Below, piece by piece: positions 1-8,269 of a DNA stretch of 32,692 nucleotides (position 1 is its first letter; every line of letters starts with the position of its first letter). Source of the stretch: Anaerolineae bacterium. GTDB lineage: Bacteria; Chloroflexota; Anaerolineae; JAFGEY01. The stretch lies in assembly GCA_016929205.1 (NCBI GenBank), contig JAFGJF010000274.1, forward strand, positions 1-32,692, read 5' to 3'. The translations under genes were made by a program, and so were the position numbers. Under the pieces are notes generated by a model. The model made no database searches and had not been told where the DNA came from. It was given only the letters and a program-made list of their open reading frames with translations.

Positions 1-2425
1 CAGCCTGTTCCAATTCAGAAAGCGGCTCGATAGCACGCGGCACATTGCTATTGGTATGGCTGTCGGTCCAACTGCCCAACATCGTCTGCAATTCACGCCG
101 CCGCCAGGCCTGGGTACGCATCCACTTGGGATAAGACAGGTTTTTGTCCTGGATCAAGAGACGATAGGCGTACAACCAATTCCAGGACAATTCTGCCGTC
201 CACTCTTTGTCTGGCAATGAATCGAGCTCAATGCGCACCTGATCAAAATAGTCGGTATAGGCACCATAACCCATCTGCGAAGCAACGGAGTATGCCTCCG
301 GCGACCCCAGGGCCGCCGCAAGATGGATCGCAGAAGGCAACCTTTTCTCCAGCCCGGCTAACGTATCACCGCCAATCGTCCATTCAAGAATATGTTGATC
401 GATTTGATAACGCTGCCCCATAAAGGTAAAGCCCGGCAGCTCGCCCGACTGCAATGCCAGGGCCTGAATGCGATTGTCGGGGGGCAAAGCCGCCGCCTCC
501 TCAACAAACTTGGCGAGACTGGTTTGTTCGCCGAACGAACTGATGTCGGGGTCTGGTCCCCAGACCTGGACGGCTATCGGCCCGTAATCGGCTGGTGTTC
601 CGGCTCGCTTTTGCCCGTCGAAAAACAAAAGCAAGGCATGCACACGCTGCCAAAGGAGACGGGCCGCAGGATGTGTTTGTAAGGCGTGAGAAAGCAGCAC
701 GATGTTGAGCACGTCCCGGCGTTGCTCAAGATGCCAAATCACGGCACGATGCCAGATCATAGCTTGAGCGTACCGGACTTGAGCCGCGTCCAGACCATCG
801 TATCGATCCAGATCAAATTGAGCATAATCTATTCTCAGCTTTTCGGCATCGGCAATCGTCGGGCTGTCAAAGATGGGCGAGATCGAGATCGCCTGTGTAG
901 CGGTAATAAGTGACAATTCGGTATTGACAATCTGGGCAATAGGATCCGGCGGCGTAAAATCTGGATCGAGCAGCGCAAGCGCGACGGCAAAATAAGCGGC
1001 ATTTTGTCGGGCGGCTGCAGCAATCTCGCCTCCAGGTGCCGTGCCAAGCGTTTGTGCCAGATCGTATTGCTCCCAGGCAAGATCATACATTTCTTTGTCC
1101 AGCATGGCCAATTCAGGCTCAAGATGGGTTTGTTCGATCGAACGATATACGCGATCGAACAACAACTGGGTCACGTGCAAAATAGAGTCCGTGGAAATAA
1201 AGATCGGGTAATCGCTGTACTTCGGATCGTTATACAACGATCCGAAATTGGTATATCGAGCTGATCTGACGATAAACCCGTTTTCGGTCAAGACCCGCGT
1301 TTGACTGATTCCAAAGGTTTGAGTCAACAGAGACGGCGCTGTGATCTCGTCTGGAGATAGCGGCAAGTCATACCCATCATATATCGTCGAGATAGCGATG
1401 GGGCGTGGCTGGTAAGTCGAGATTCCCGCCGCTTGTACCGGCAAGCTCAGAATGTTGATGTGCGCGGCACGAATAACATTTTCTTCCCCGGCATATCCCA
1501 ACACGCGAACAGTCATCCCGGATTCGAGTTGAGTCAAGGAAGTCGGCTGTCCATCTTGCAACAGGATCGAAGATCCTTCCATCAACTTGATCTTTTGCCA
1601 GCGTCCCGTTTCTGGTACAATGCGCAAACTCTGCGCTTCTGGCGATACATCCAACACGATCCCCAGAATCTGCAAGTTGGGAACGGGCGTGAGTGTGGGC
1701 GTGGGCTCCGGTGTAGGCGTCGCCAGAACGGGCGTCGGTGTGGGATACGCCGCTTCCATACCAGCTAACCAGATGATCGTCACTTTGTTTGCATCTGCAA
1801 CCTGGCTGGCGAGCTCTTGCCCGCGCTCATTGGTAAAGCGAAACGTCGCTGGACCTAGCGGCAGTTCGATGCGTGGAACGCGAACAAAATGAAAAGGATA
1901 GGTAATCCAAAAAGTTGCCGCCTGATCGGGCTCTGGCGTGGCAACGACGATCTTGGTTTCAACTTCTATGCCGCTCAGATTCAAGTCGGCGATCGTGATC
2001 CGGTGTTGTCGTCCTTCTCGCAGGCCAAGCAAAACGCCGATCAGGATTTCTTTGTCCCATTCTACATCTTGCCATATCTCGGCTGGTTGTCCCATCTGTG
2101 AGAGGAACTCTGCCCACCCTTCCTCCGTGCCAATGATCACATACCATCCACCCTCACCACTCGTGCTGCGCTGAACAGGAACTCGCATATCGGGAAGCAA
2201 CTCGCCATAAGCATAGGTGTGAAACAGCGCGCCGGACTCCAAAGTCGGTGTCGCCACCTGCGTCGGAGTTGGCGTCCGTGATTGCACAGTCGGGGTGATA
2301 GATGCAGTCGGCGTGACCCGTCCGGGGCTGCAACCACTCAACAACGACGCCATCAAGCTGGCGCCGATCACGCCTGCTATGCACAGGACAAGGATATAAA
2401 ACGAGCGCAAAGTTTTGATGCACAT
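1..2425 (-). CDS. DUF3160-domain lipoprotein, C-terminus cut by window edge
   Basis: Partial gene of 808 whole codons running off the left edge. The start at 2425 gives a lipoprotein signal peptide with lipobox LLSGC (Cys32). A Thr/Pro linker follows. Residues about 90-200 resemble the PrcB C-terminal fold (WDKEILIGVLLG, later TYPFHFVRVPR). After a second TP linker (about 226-250) comes a small beta domain (about 251-327) that looks like an OB/DUF5666-type module. From about 360 onward it matches DUF3160, with FISTDSILHVTQLLFDR and, further on, FTFMGQRYQIDQHIL. DUF3160 has no established function. The start lies 12 bases after the rdgB stop on the same strand, so the two are probably co-transcribed. 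The protein is expected to sit outside the membrane, lipid-anchored. The family call is firm for DUF3160 and tentative for the two N-terminal modules. Reading other frames gives only fragments. Confidence 0.8.
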   Translation of the reverse strand, partial: MCIKTLRSFYILVLCIAGVIGASLMASLLSGCSPGRVTPTASITPTVQSRTPTPTQVATPTLESGALFHTYAYGELLPDMRVPVQRSTSGEGGWYVIIGTEEGWAEFLSQMGQPAEIWQDVEWDKEILIGVLLGLREGRQHRITIADLNLSGIEVETKIVVATPEPDQAATFWITYPFHFVRVPRIELPLGPATFRFTNERGQELASQVADANKVTIIWLAGMEAAYPTPTPVLATPTPEPTPTLTPVPNLQILGIVLDVSPEAQSLRIVPETGRWQKIKLMEGSSILLQDGQPTSLTQLESGMTVRVLGYAGEENVIRAAHINILSLPVQAAGISTYQPRPIAISTIYDGYDLPLSPDEITAPSLLTQTFGISQTRVLTENGFIVRSARYTNFGSLYNDPKYSDYPIFISTDSILHVTQLLFDRVYRSIEQTHLEPELAMLDKEMYDLAWEQYDLAQTLGTAPGGEIAAAARQNAAYFAVALALLDPDFTPPDPIAQIVNTELSLITATQAISISPIFDSPTIADAEKLRIDYAQFDLDRYDGLDAAQVRYAQAMIWHRAVIWHLEQRRDVLNIVLLSHALQTHPAARLLWQRVHALLLFFDGQKRAGTPADYGPIAVQVWGPDPDISSFGEQTSLAKFVEEAAALPPDNRIQALALQSGELPGFTFMGQRYQIDQHILEWTIGGDTLAGLEKRLPSAIHLAAALGSPEAYSVASQMGYGAYTDYFDQVRIELDSLPDKEWTAELSWNWLYAYRLLIQDKNLSYPKWMRTQAWRRRELQTMLGSWTDSHTNSNVPRAIEPLSELEQA

Positions 2426-2437
2426 ATCAAACTGTTT

Positions 2438-3046
2438 CTAGTTTTCAGCCGTTTCCAGAAATGAGTCAAGCAAAACTCTGGCAGCTTGCACGGCGCGGGC
2501 ACGATGACTGATGCGATTTTTAATTTCGTTTCCTACCTGGGCCATCGTACAGTTGTACTCGGGCAGATAAAAGACAGGGTCGTACCCAAAGCCATTTGTC
2601 CCTTTGGGCTCGAAACCAATGATCCCTTTACAGGTGCCTTCGGCAATCCCAACTTCGCCAGTGGGACGTGCCAGGGCGATCGCACAACGAAAGCACGCCG
2701 TCCGCTGCGCGGGCGGCACATCCCGTAATTCGTTCAGTAGCTTTTGATAACGATCTCGGTCGTTGGCGTCAGGGCCAGCGTAACGGGCAGTATAAATACC
2801 GGGAGCGCCATCGAGCGCATCTACCTCCAGACCCGAGTCATCAGCGAGGGCCAGCATATCACCGGCCTGAGCATAAACGATCGCTTTTTGTGCCGCGATC
2901 TCGGAAAACGAATCGCCTATTTCCTCGACGTCGATGTCAATGCCCATATCCTGGGGAAAAATGGTATCGACCGGCCAGTCAACAAGCAACTCTTGGAACT
3001 CGTGCTGCTTGCCACGATTTGCGGTGGCAACAAGTAATCGAACCAC
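2438..3046 (-). CDS. rdgB: XTP/dITP diphosphatase (RdgB/HAM1 family)
   Basis: A 202-residue protein, the usual length for this family of nucleotide-pool cleaning enzymes, which hydrolyse XTP, dITP and ITP to monophosphate and pyrophosphate in the cytoplasm. Visible motifs are LLVATANRGK at the N-terminus, the metal/nucleotide motif ADDSGLEVDAL (Asp69-Asp70 by the start chosen here), GTNGFGYDPVFY and SHRARA near the C-terminus. The usual SFxENA reads SFSEIA here, a small deviation. A longer ORF opens at a TTG at 3067, but the GTG at 3046 is preferred: AAAGGA lies seven bases upstream and the protein then begins directly with the conserved MVRLLVAT strand. A near-consensus promoter lies about 80-110 bases upstream. 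The DUF3160 lipoprotein follows after 12 bases. Confidence 0.93.
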   Translation of the reverse strand: MVRLLVATANRGKQHEFQELLVDWPVDTIFPQDMGIDIDVEEIGDSFSEIAAQKAIVYAQAGDMLALADDSGLEVDALDGAPGIYTARYAGPDANDRDRYQKLLNELRDVPPAQRTACFRCAIALARPTGEVGIAEGTCKGIIGFEPKGTNGFGYDPVFYLPEYNCTMAQVGNEIKNRISHRARAVQAARVLLDSFLETAEN

Positions 3047-3127
3047 GAACGTGTCCTTTCGAAACAAATTGTGCTCTGTTCAAAAACGAAATGGATTTGA
3101 GACAAAACGATATGTCTAACAAAACCT

Positions 3128-3156
3128 TTTATACTTTGGAATCGCCATTTTGTCAA
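3128..3156 (-). promoter_or_regulatory. Promoter for rdgB
   Basis: Read on the minus strand, TTGACA (3156-3151) is followed by a 17-base spacer and TATAAA (3133-3128). That is a perfect -35, optimal spacing and a five-of-six -10. Transcription would start near 3121, about 75 bases before the rdgB GTG. Confidence 0.75.
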
Positions 3157-3174
3157 AGCGATGGACCTATCAGA

Positions 3175-3203
3175 TTGACAATCTATTGCCATTTGATTAT
3201 ACT
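3175..3203 (+). promoter_or_regulatory. Promoter for the AOR-family gene
   Basis: TTGACA (3175-3180), a 17-base spacer and TATACT (3198-3203) form a near-consensus sigma70-type promoter. It faces away from the rdgB promoter and leaves a leader of about 145 bases before the ATG at 3357. Confidence 0.75.
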
Positions 3204-3356
3204 ATTCGGCTCAGGGTGCTTTATTTCTGATCAAGCTCGGCCAGATTAGAGGCTTGAATCTGGTTCAGAACGCAACAAAGCACAAACAGGAACGACTCGA
3301 CAGCACATATTGCTTATTGCCCAACGGGGTTGCACGCATCAAGGTGAACAGATTAT

Positions 3357-5450
3357 ATGAAAATCAAGGCAACACTGCCAAAATTCGATCCCATGTTCGG
3401 TTGGACCAATCGTATTTTACGCATCGATCTAACGCAAGGCCACATTTGGGCCCAAGAGACTGCGCCCTATGTCCCTGCTTTTCTGGGTGCGCGTGGACTC
3501 GCGGCCAAACTTTTGTGGGATGAATATCCAGAACCGGTCGAGCCGTTCGATCCGCGCAATCCGTTTATGGTCTTTCCAGGGATATTGACCGGGACGATCT
3601 CCCCCTATTCCGGACGCACAAACATCTGTGCCTTTAGCCCGCAATGTTACCCCTACAATTGGTTCACCCGGTCCAGCATCGGCGCAGATTGGGGAGCCAG
3701 GCTGAAACGCGCTGGCTATGATGGCCTGGTTGTGACCGGAGCCAGCGAGCAACCCGTGCAAATCCTCATTCACGACGACGAGATCAGCATCTTGCCGGCA
3801 GACGAGTTGTGGGGACAGGATACGATCGAGACACAGGAGAGCTTGCAGAGTCTGTACGGCAAAACAGCCCGGACGTTGGCCATTGGTCTGGCTGGAGAGC
3901 GGCTTTCGCGTATCGCGACTGTGCAGACGGCGACGTCATCCGTAGCCGGGCAGGGTGGTTTTGGCGCGGTGATGGGATCGAAAAAGCTCAAAGCGATCAC
4001 CGTTCTCGCTACAGGGCGTGTTTCCGTAGCCGATCCAGATCGACTGCACTGGCTGTACAAAGCCGTGGGCGACGAGGTCCGTGGGCGACGAGGTCGCCGT
4101 CAACACCTGGAAGCGATCAATGAACGCCTCGAACAAGAAGGCGGCGGCAAAGCTCGCCCCTTTGCCTGCACGGCATCTTGCCCAACGCCGTGCCACATCC
4201 TGTATTCCGACGTTCCGGGCTGCCACTTTGACCGCAAGTGGACGGGGGCAATGACCTGCGTGAGCGGCGTCTTTCGCGGCGGGGGCAGAGAAGGGATCTA
4301 TAGCTGGGACTTGGGCATGCGGGGGGCGATGGAACTCAACATGTACGCCAATCGTCTGGGGCTCAACCACTGGGACATTTTGGTCGGCATGATCCCCTGG
4401 CTGCGTATGTGCAACATCGAGGGCGTGTTGCCTGAGGTAAATGGGAAGCCATTCGATCTGAACTCGATTGATTTCTGGGTTCACTTGCTACACGATATAG
4501 CCTATCGCGAGGGGATCGGCGATGCGTTGGCTGAAGGGGGCTGGTATGGTGCGTTGCGTCTCGATCTCGGCGTCGAGTGGATGCGTCGCCACTATACAGG
4601 CTGGGGCTATTCCGGGCATTGGGATGGCCACGCCGCTTTTGTAAATACGATCGTCTACCCGTTCTGGATCGTTGGCGCCCTGCACTGGGCTATGGATACG
4701 CGCGACCCGGCGAGCAGCACCCACGGCTATGTGCAAAACGCGATGAACTGGGGGCCATTTGGCGGCGGCCGGCTCCATGGCCACAACAAGGACGAACCAC
4801 CAATCACGTGGGAGCAGATGAGGGCGATCGGCGAACGCGTCTATGGGCGCGCCGATACGCTGGATCCACTCGGCGGCTATGAGGGCAAAGCGCTGCCGGC
4901 GGCCTATCACAGCATCCGCTCGGTGATGAAAGACTGCCTGCCGACAGACGACCAGGTCTTTCCTCTGATATACAGTCTCAACACCGACGATCGCTTTTGT
5001 CGCGTCGGCGATATCGACGGCCCCGATGTGGATGCGGCGATTTTGGATGCCGGGGCCGGGCTGGATTGGGATACAGCAGAATTCGAGCGCGCAGCCGAAC
5101 GGGTGCTAAACCTGGAACGAGCGATCGTCATACGACATTTTGGCCGGACGCGGGCGATGGACGAGCGTGTTTTGCCCGCTTTCGAGTACGATGAAAACTG
5201 GATCAATCCCCAGGTCGGCAAACGAATGCGGCTTGACCGGCCCAAGTTTGTGCCGGTGATGGACGACTATTATCGCCTCCGTGGCTGGGACACGATCACA
5301 GGATGGCCCACGCGCGAACGACTAGACCATCTCGATCTGGGTGGCGTGTACGACGAGATGATCGCCGGAGCGATGGCGGCCAAAAAACGGTTGCCCGAAC
5401 TCGCACCGGAAAAGCCGATTCAGGATCATTACCACATCGATCACCAGTAA
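3357..5450 (+). CDS. Aldehyde:ferredoxin oxidoreductase-family tungsten enzyme
   Basis: 697 residues, close to family size (about 600-700). Family members oxidise aldehydes or related acyl substrates with a bis-tungstopterin and one [4Fe-4S] cluster, passing electrons to ferredoxin. Visible hallmarks: the opening FGWTNRILRIDLTQG, the pterin-domain segment GADWGARLKRAGYDGLVV, GGFGAVMGSKKLKAI, and a cluster-binding set Cys271, Cys275, Cys279 plus Cys527 in MKDCLP. The first spacing is Cys-x3-Cys rather than the textbook Cys-x2-Cys. The start at 3357 has AAGGTG nine to ten bases upstream; an internal ATG at 3393 matches the typical family N-terminus but lacks a ribosome site. No molybdopterin-synthesis or ferredoxin gene lies nearby. 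A 16-base tandem duplication sits inside the gene at 4064-4095. The substrate cannot be told from sequence alone. Confidence 0.88.
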   Translation: MKIKATLPKFDPMFGWTNRILRIDLTQGHIWAQETAPYVPAFLGARGLAAKLLWDEYPEPVEPFDPRNPFMVFPGILTGTISPYSGRTNICAFSPQCYPYNWFTRSSIGADWGARLKRAGYDGLVVTGASEQPVQILIHDDEISILPADELWGQDTIETQESLQSLYGKTARTLAIGLAGERLSRIATVQTATSSVAGQGGFGAVMGSKKLKAITVLATGRVSVADPDRLHWLYKAVGDEVRGRRGRRQHLEAINERLEQEGGGKARPFACTASCPTPCHILYSDVPGCHFDRKWTGAMTCVSGVFRGGGREGIYSWDLGMRGAMELNMYANRLGLNHWDILVGMIPWLRMCNIEGVLPEVNGKPFDLNSIDFWVHLLHDIAYREGIGDALAEGGWYGALRLDLGVEWMRRHYTGWGYSGHWDGHAAFVNTIVYPFWIVGALHWAMDTRDPASSTHGYVQNAMNWGPFGGGRLHGHNKDEPPITWEQMRAIGERVYGRADTLDPLGGYEGKALPAAYHSIRSVMKDCLPTDDQVFPLIYSLNTDDRFCRVGDIDGPDVDAAILDAGAGLDWDTAEFERAAERVLNLERAIVIRHFGRTRAMDERVLPAFEYDENWINPQVGKRMRLDRPKFVPVMDDYYRLRGWDTITGWPTRERLDHLDLGGVYDEMIAGAMAAKKRLPELAPEKPIQDHYHIDHQ
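4064..4095 (+). repeat. 16-base tandem duplication inside the AOR gene
   Basis: CGTGGGCGACGAGGTC occurs twice in a row (4064-4079 and 4080-4095). Sixteen is not a multiple of three, so the two copies are read in different frames: the first gives VGDEV and the second gives RGRRG. The full gene stays open across it. Confidence 0.85.
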
Positions 5451-5557
5451 CGTAATGACGATTCCTTACCATACGGCATGCTATCCCGAATCCGCGACCC
5501 AGATTGACGCCGTCCTGGCATCGTCGCCGCAGATGCATTTGTACGATAGAGATGCCC

Positions 5558-6922
5558 TCAATTCTGGCATATCTGTGCGCTGACCTGCAATGCAGCGGTC
5601 AAATCTTGATATCGACTCACCGAGCGAATATCGCGAACGAATGCGCGCAACGTCGGATGCTGCCCACGCAGCCATTCTAGCTGCCCGCCAATCGGATTGC
5701 CGGTCGAGGGACTGGTGGCATATGAGCCGTGGAAAGCAAAATAAGCCTGGTTGAGTTTGCGAATGCTGTGTCCCTGCTCGACAAAAAGCTGGCGGCGCGC
5801 TTCCATATACTGTTCCGCTTCTTCTATTTGCCCTTGAGCCAGCAGCTCATCCACCCGCAAGCGGGTGTTGCGCATCTCGCGGTTGTAATCAAAGACGTCG
5901 GACGGTGGCTCGTCGGGCCAGATCAGTTCGCCGGCCGACATGGGCGGGCAGTCTGGCACGACCGGCAAAGCGGGTAAACTCTTTTCCAGTTCAGGATAAT
6001 AGTGCAGAATGACGCGCCGGCCAACTTCGCGACCGACGATGCTCGCCGTCGTCTCGTTCAAGCTGGTCATCTCACCACTCTGGGTATAGTTGTAGCCCAG
6101 TGGGAACACGATCAGATAATGGTGTGCCCACTCGTGGGCAAACGTATCGGCCAACCAGACCAGGGAATCCGTCTCCAGGATCATGGCCGGATAGGCCGAC
6201 AGCCCGCCGATACGTGTGACCAGTGAGCGCATCTCTTCAAAACGCAGATCAACGTTGTCTTCGAGGGCAATCTGTTCGCTCAAGGGCAGGCCGGCCCTGA
6301 GATTGACATCCGCTTCGCGCGTGATCGCGGCACGGGAAGAAACGACGAGCAGCAGTGGCAGATCGGTAAAACGGATTTTGACCGGCGGCCAGACGTAACC
6401 GTACCGACCAAACCCTTCGTTTTCCAGCTCGGCCGACACCTGCTCTTCCAGGATCCCTTCAACCAAGTTTTGCCGGGCATCGATCCACACGCGCAGTTTG
6501 GCCAATTCCTGCTCCTGGGACGCCGCTTGCGCCGCAGCCTGTCCGGCTTCGTCCTGACCGGCCGAGTCCTGGCCCGAAAGTTGGCTATAAATGTTGTCAA
6601 TCTCCCGGCGCAACGTCCTCGCCCGCTCAATCGCATCAAAATACGCGACGACCAACGCGTGTCGTTGCGCCTCACTCAATGTGTCTTGCGGCGCGATGAA
6701 CTCGTTGCCCAGTTTGTTCAACAGTGCTTCTAGTTCCCAGGTGATCAGATCGAAAGCCCGGCCGCCGACCTGCTCGCTCAAGCGCCGTTTGAAGTAATCC
6801 TCCGGCAGCAGATCGGAACTGGTCAAACCGACCAGGATCAGGACACACACAACCGCCCCCCAAAACCACATCTTTTTCCAACGCGAAACATATTCTTTGA
6901 CTGCGATCCAATATCTGTGCAT
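5558..6922 (-). CDS. Membrane-anchored HEXXH zinc-metallopeptidase-like protein
   Basis: 454 residues with an N-terminal membrane segment (WFWGAVVCVLILVGL, about residues 19-34) and a large domain probably outside the membrane. A charged and Gln/Ala-rich coiled-coil-like stretch lies at about 95-150. The motif FAHEWAHHY supplies a zincin HEXXH (His263, Glu264, His267), and SLNETTASI offers a Glu at about 290 as a possible third ligand. I do not recognise a named family. The open frame extends to 6994, but that would overlap the upstream GNAT gene by more than 50 bases. Starts at 6928 or 6922 lie just after the GNAT stop at 6940, and the latter has a GGA about nine bases upstream. It is probably co-transcribed with the GNAT gene. 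Its 3' end faces the AOR gene with about 107 bases between and no clear terminator. Confidence 0.7.
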   Translation of the reverse strand: MHRYWIAVKEYVSRWKKMWFWGAVVCVLILVGLTSSDLLPEDYFKRRLSEQVGGRAFDLITWELEALLNKLGNEFIAPQDTLSEAQRHALVVAYFDAIERARTLRREIDNIYSQLSGQDSAGQDEAGQAAAQAASQEQELAKLRVWIDARQNLVEGILEEQVSAELENEGFGRYGYVWPPVKIRFTDLPLLLVVSSRAAITREADVNLRAGLPLSEQIALEDNVDLRFEEMRSLVTRIGGLSAYPAMILETDSLVWLADTFAHEWAHHYLIVFPLGYNYTQSGEMTSLNETTASIVGREVGRRVILHYYPELEKSLPALPVVPDCPPMSAGELIWPDEPPSDVFDYNREMRNTRLRVDELLAQGQIEEAEQYMEARRQLFVEQGHSIRKLNQAYFAFHGSYATSPSTGNPIGGQLEWLRGQHPTLRAFVRDIRSVSRYQDLTAALQVSAQICQN

Positions 6923-6939
6923 AAACATTAATCCGAAAT

Positions 6940-7773
6940 CTAGGTCATCCAAGCCTGGTATTCGCCGATTTTGGCAAATTGCTGCGCCGTGCAAGCCTGG
7001 TAAAAGACGCCCTTTTCAGGACATGCCAGATGCCCAAACAGGTCAATTTCCTGGGTCATTGCCATTCCACAAACCAACTCGACGGCCGCGTCCAACAAGG
7101 CATGGATCAGGTGTGGATCCTGCCCGGTAGACTGAATTGATTCGAGCCAAAACCCCGTGTATTGCATCGTCCGCACACGAAGCAATTCTACGTAGCCCTG
7201 GTCCGAATCAGCGATCAGGTACACATTGTCTGCTTGCTCCAGGCACGACCGGGTACGTTCTATCGTTCGTTTCGACAGTCTGGCAAGCGCCTCCGCATCC
7301 GCCCACGTGGCGCACCGGATCGGGACGGTCGTTGACCGCACTGCCGAATGAGCGAGCCGTGCATCGCGCACCAGCAAATGTTTCTCACTCCCTGGAGAAA
7401 AGCCGTTTTTCGCAAACGCACGCTGCGAAGCAACGTTGCTCATGGCGATCACCGCGCGCGATGGTAAAACAGGTGGCGACTCCTCCATCGCGCGCCGAAC
7501 CAGCGCCGTGCCAATGCCCTGTCCTTGCGCACATGGCCGCACAGCCAATTCGTCGATCTCCCAACGATCGCCGCTCAAACTGTGCGTGGCAAACGCTGAC
7601 ACAAAACCGACAACGCTTTCCTCCGCTTCCGCCACCCAGACGCACTGTCCGCCCGTTGCCACCAGTTCTACAACATAATGCGGCGTATACCGGCAGTCGC
7701 CAAATGTCTCCCCATCGACGGCAATCACGCCCTCGGCATCGCCAACCAATCCATCAAACGCCCGAATCTCCAT
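6940..7773 (-). CDS. GNAT-family N-acetyltransferase
   Basis: 277 residues. The N-terminal half is a standard GNAT acetyl-CoA-binding domain: a beta strand VWVAEAEESVVGFVSA, then motif A ELAVRPCAQGQGIGTAL with the pyrophosphate loop QGQGIG at residues 83-88, and motif B ending in AFAKNGF. The C-terminal half (about 150-277) is less typical and may be a degenerate second GNAT domain, as in tandem GNAT proteins. The start has AGGG about seven bases upstream. The acceptor substrate is unknown. It is followed after about 11-17 bases by the HEXXH membrane protein gene, which suggests an operon. Confidence 0.8.
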   Translation of the reverse strand: MEIRAFDGLVGDAEGVIAVDGETFGDCRYTPHYVVELVATGGQCVWVAEAEESVVGFVSAFATHSLSGDRWEIDELAVRPCAQGQGIGTALVRRAMEESPPVLPSRAVIAMSNVASQRAFAKNGFSPGSEKHLLVRDARLAHSAVRSTTVPIRCATWADAEALARLSKRTIERTRSCLEQADNVYLIADSDQGYVELLRVRTMQYTGFWLESIQSTGQDPHLIHALLDAAVELVCGMAMTQEIDLFGHLACPEKGVFYQACTAQQFAKIGEYQAWMT

Positions 7774-7870
7774 CCTCAGCCCTGATTCTCCAATCCCTTC
7801 ATCCCTTCTCCCCTTTACGCAAAATTCACGTCATTTTTACACATCCTTGATACCTCTTGAACTCAAAGTG

Positions 7871-7879
7871 TGTTATAGT
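7871..7879 (+). promoter_or_regulatory. Possible extended -10 element upstream of the small membrane protein
   Basis: TGTTATAGT is an extended -10 (TGn plus TATAGT). No -35 at ideal spacing was found; TTGATA lies 21 bases upstream of it. The position, about 40 bases before the ATG at 7919, fits a promoter. Confidence 0.35.
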
Positions 7880-7918
7880 AAAGGCAATTAACCAACAACG
7901 ATACAAAGGACATGCTCA

Positions 7919-8134
7919 ATGCTGCAACAGCTTTTCGCACAAATGCAAAACTATGCGCTCATTCTCCTGCTCTTTGCCTTGCTGGCCTACAGCCTGATCG
8001 GATTTAGCATCGACGTATCTGCCGCCCAGACCGAGGAACCGGCGCCGGGACAGGTAGAGCCAGTTCCTCAAGACTCGGTCGAACAAGAACTGGTTCAACT
8101 CACATTGGCTGATCCCGCACATCCTTCCCCCTAA
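7919..8134 (+). CDS. Small single-pass membrane protein, unknown function
   Basis: 71 residues: a short amphipathic start, one membrane helix (YALILLLFALLAYSLIGF, about 12-29), then an acidic, proline- and glutamine-containing tail of about 40 residues ending in PAHPSP. A ribosome site AAAGGA lies eight bases before the ATG and a possible extended -10 further upstream. It stands alone between the divergent GNAT gene and the decayed acetyltransferase. I recognise no family. The good ribosome site and clean membrane topology argue for a real gene. Confidence 0.6.
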   Translation: MLQQLFAQMQNYALILLLFALLAYSLIGFSIDVSAAQTEEPAPGQVEPVPQDSVEQELVQLTLADPAHPSP

Positions 8135-8167
8135 ACCAAAAACAAGATGATTCTACACCTCGCTCGT

Positions 8168-8196
8168 TTGACCACAATAAACAACTGCTCTATACT
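8168..8196 (+). promoter_or_regulatory. Promoter upstream of the GNAT remnant
   Basis: TTGACC (8168-8173), a 17-base spacer and TATACT (8191-8196). This strong-looking promoter directs transcription into a broken acetyltransferase gene and possibly on into the aminotransferase gene. Confidence 0.65.
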
Positions 8197-8269
8197 ACAG
8201 TCAGGATCGAGTCACACTGATTTTTTCATCATTTCTCACTCGACGTATTCTATCTGAATTTTACCCAGT

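Larger units (their letters stand above)
3047..3356. other. Divergent intergenic region between rdgB and the AOR gene
   Basis: This 310-base AT-richer stretch holds no convincing gene. It contains two back-to-back sigma70-like promoters, listed separately, whose -35 boxes lie 18 bases apart. The leader of the plus-strand gene is long, about 145 bases, and ends in an AAGGTG ribosome site. No clear operator palindrome or riboswitch fold was recognised in it. Confidence 0.6.
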
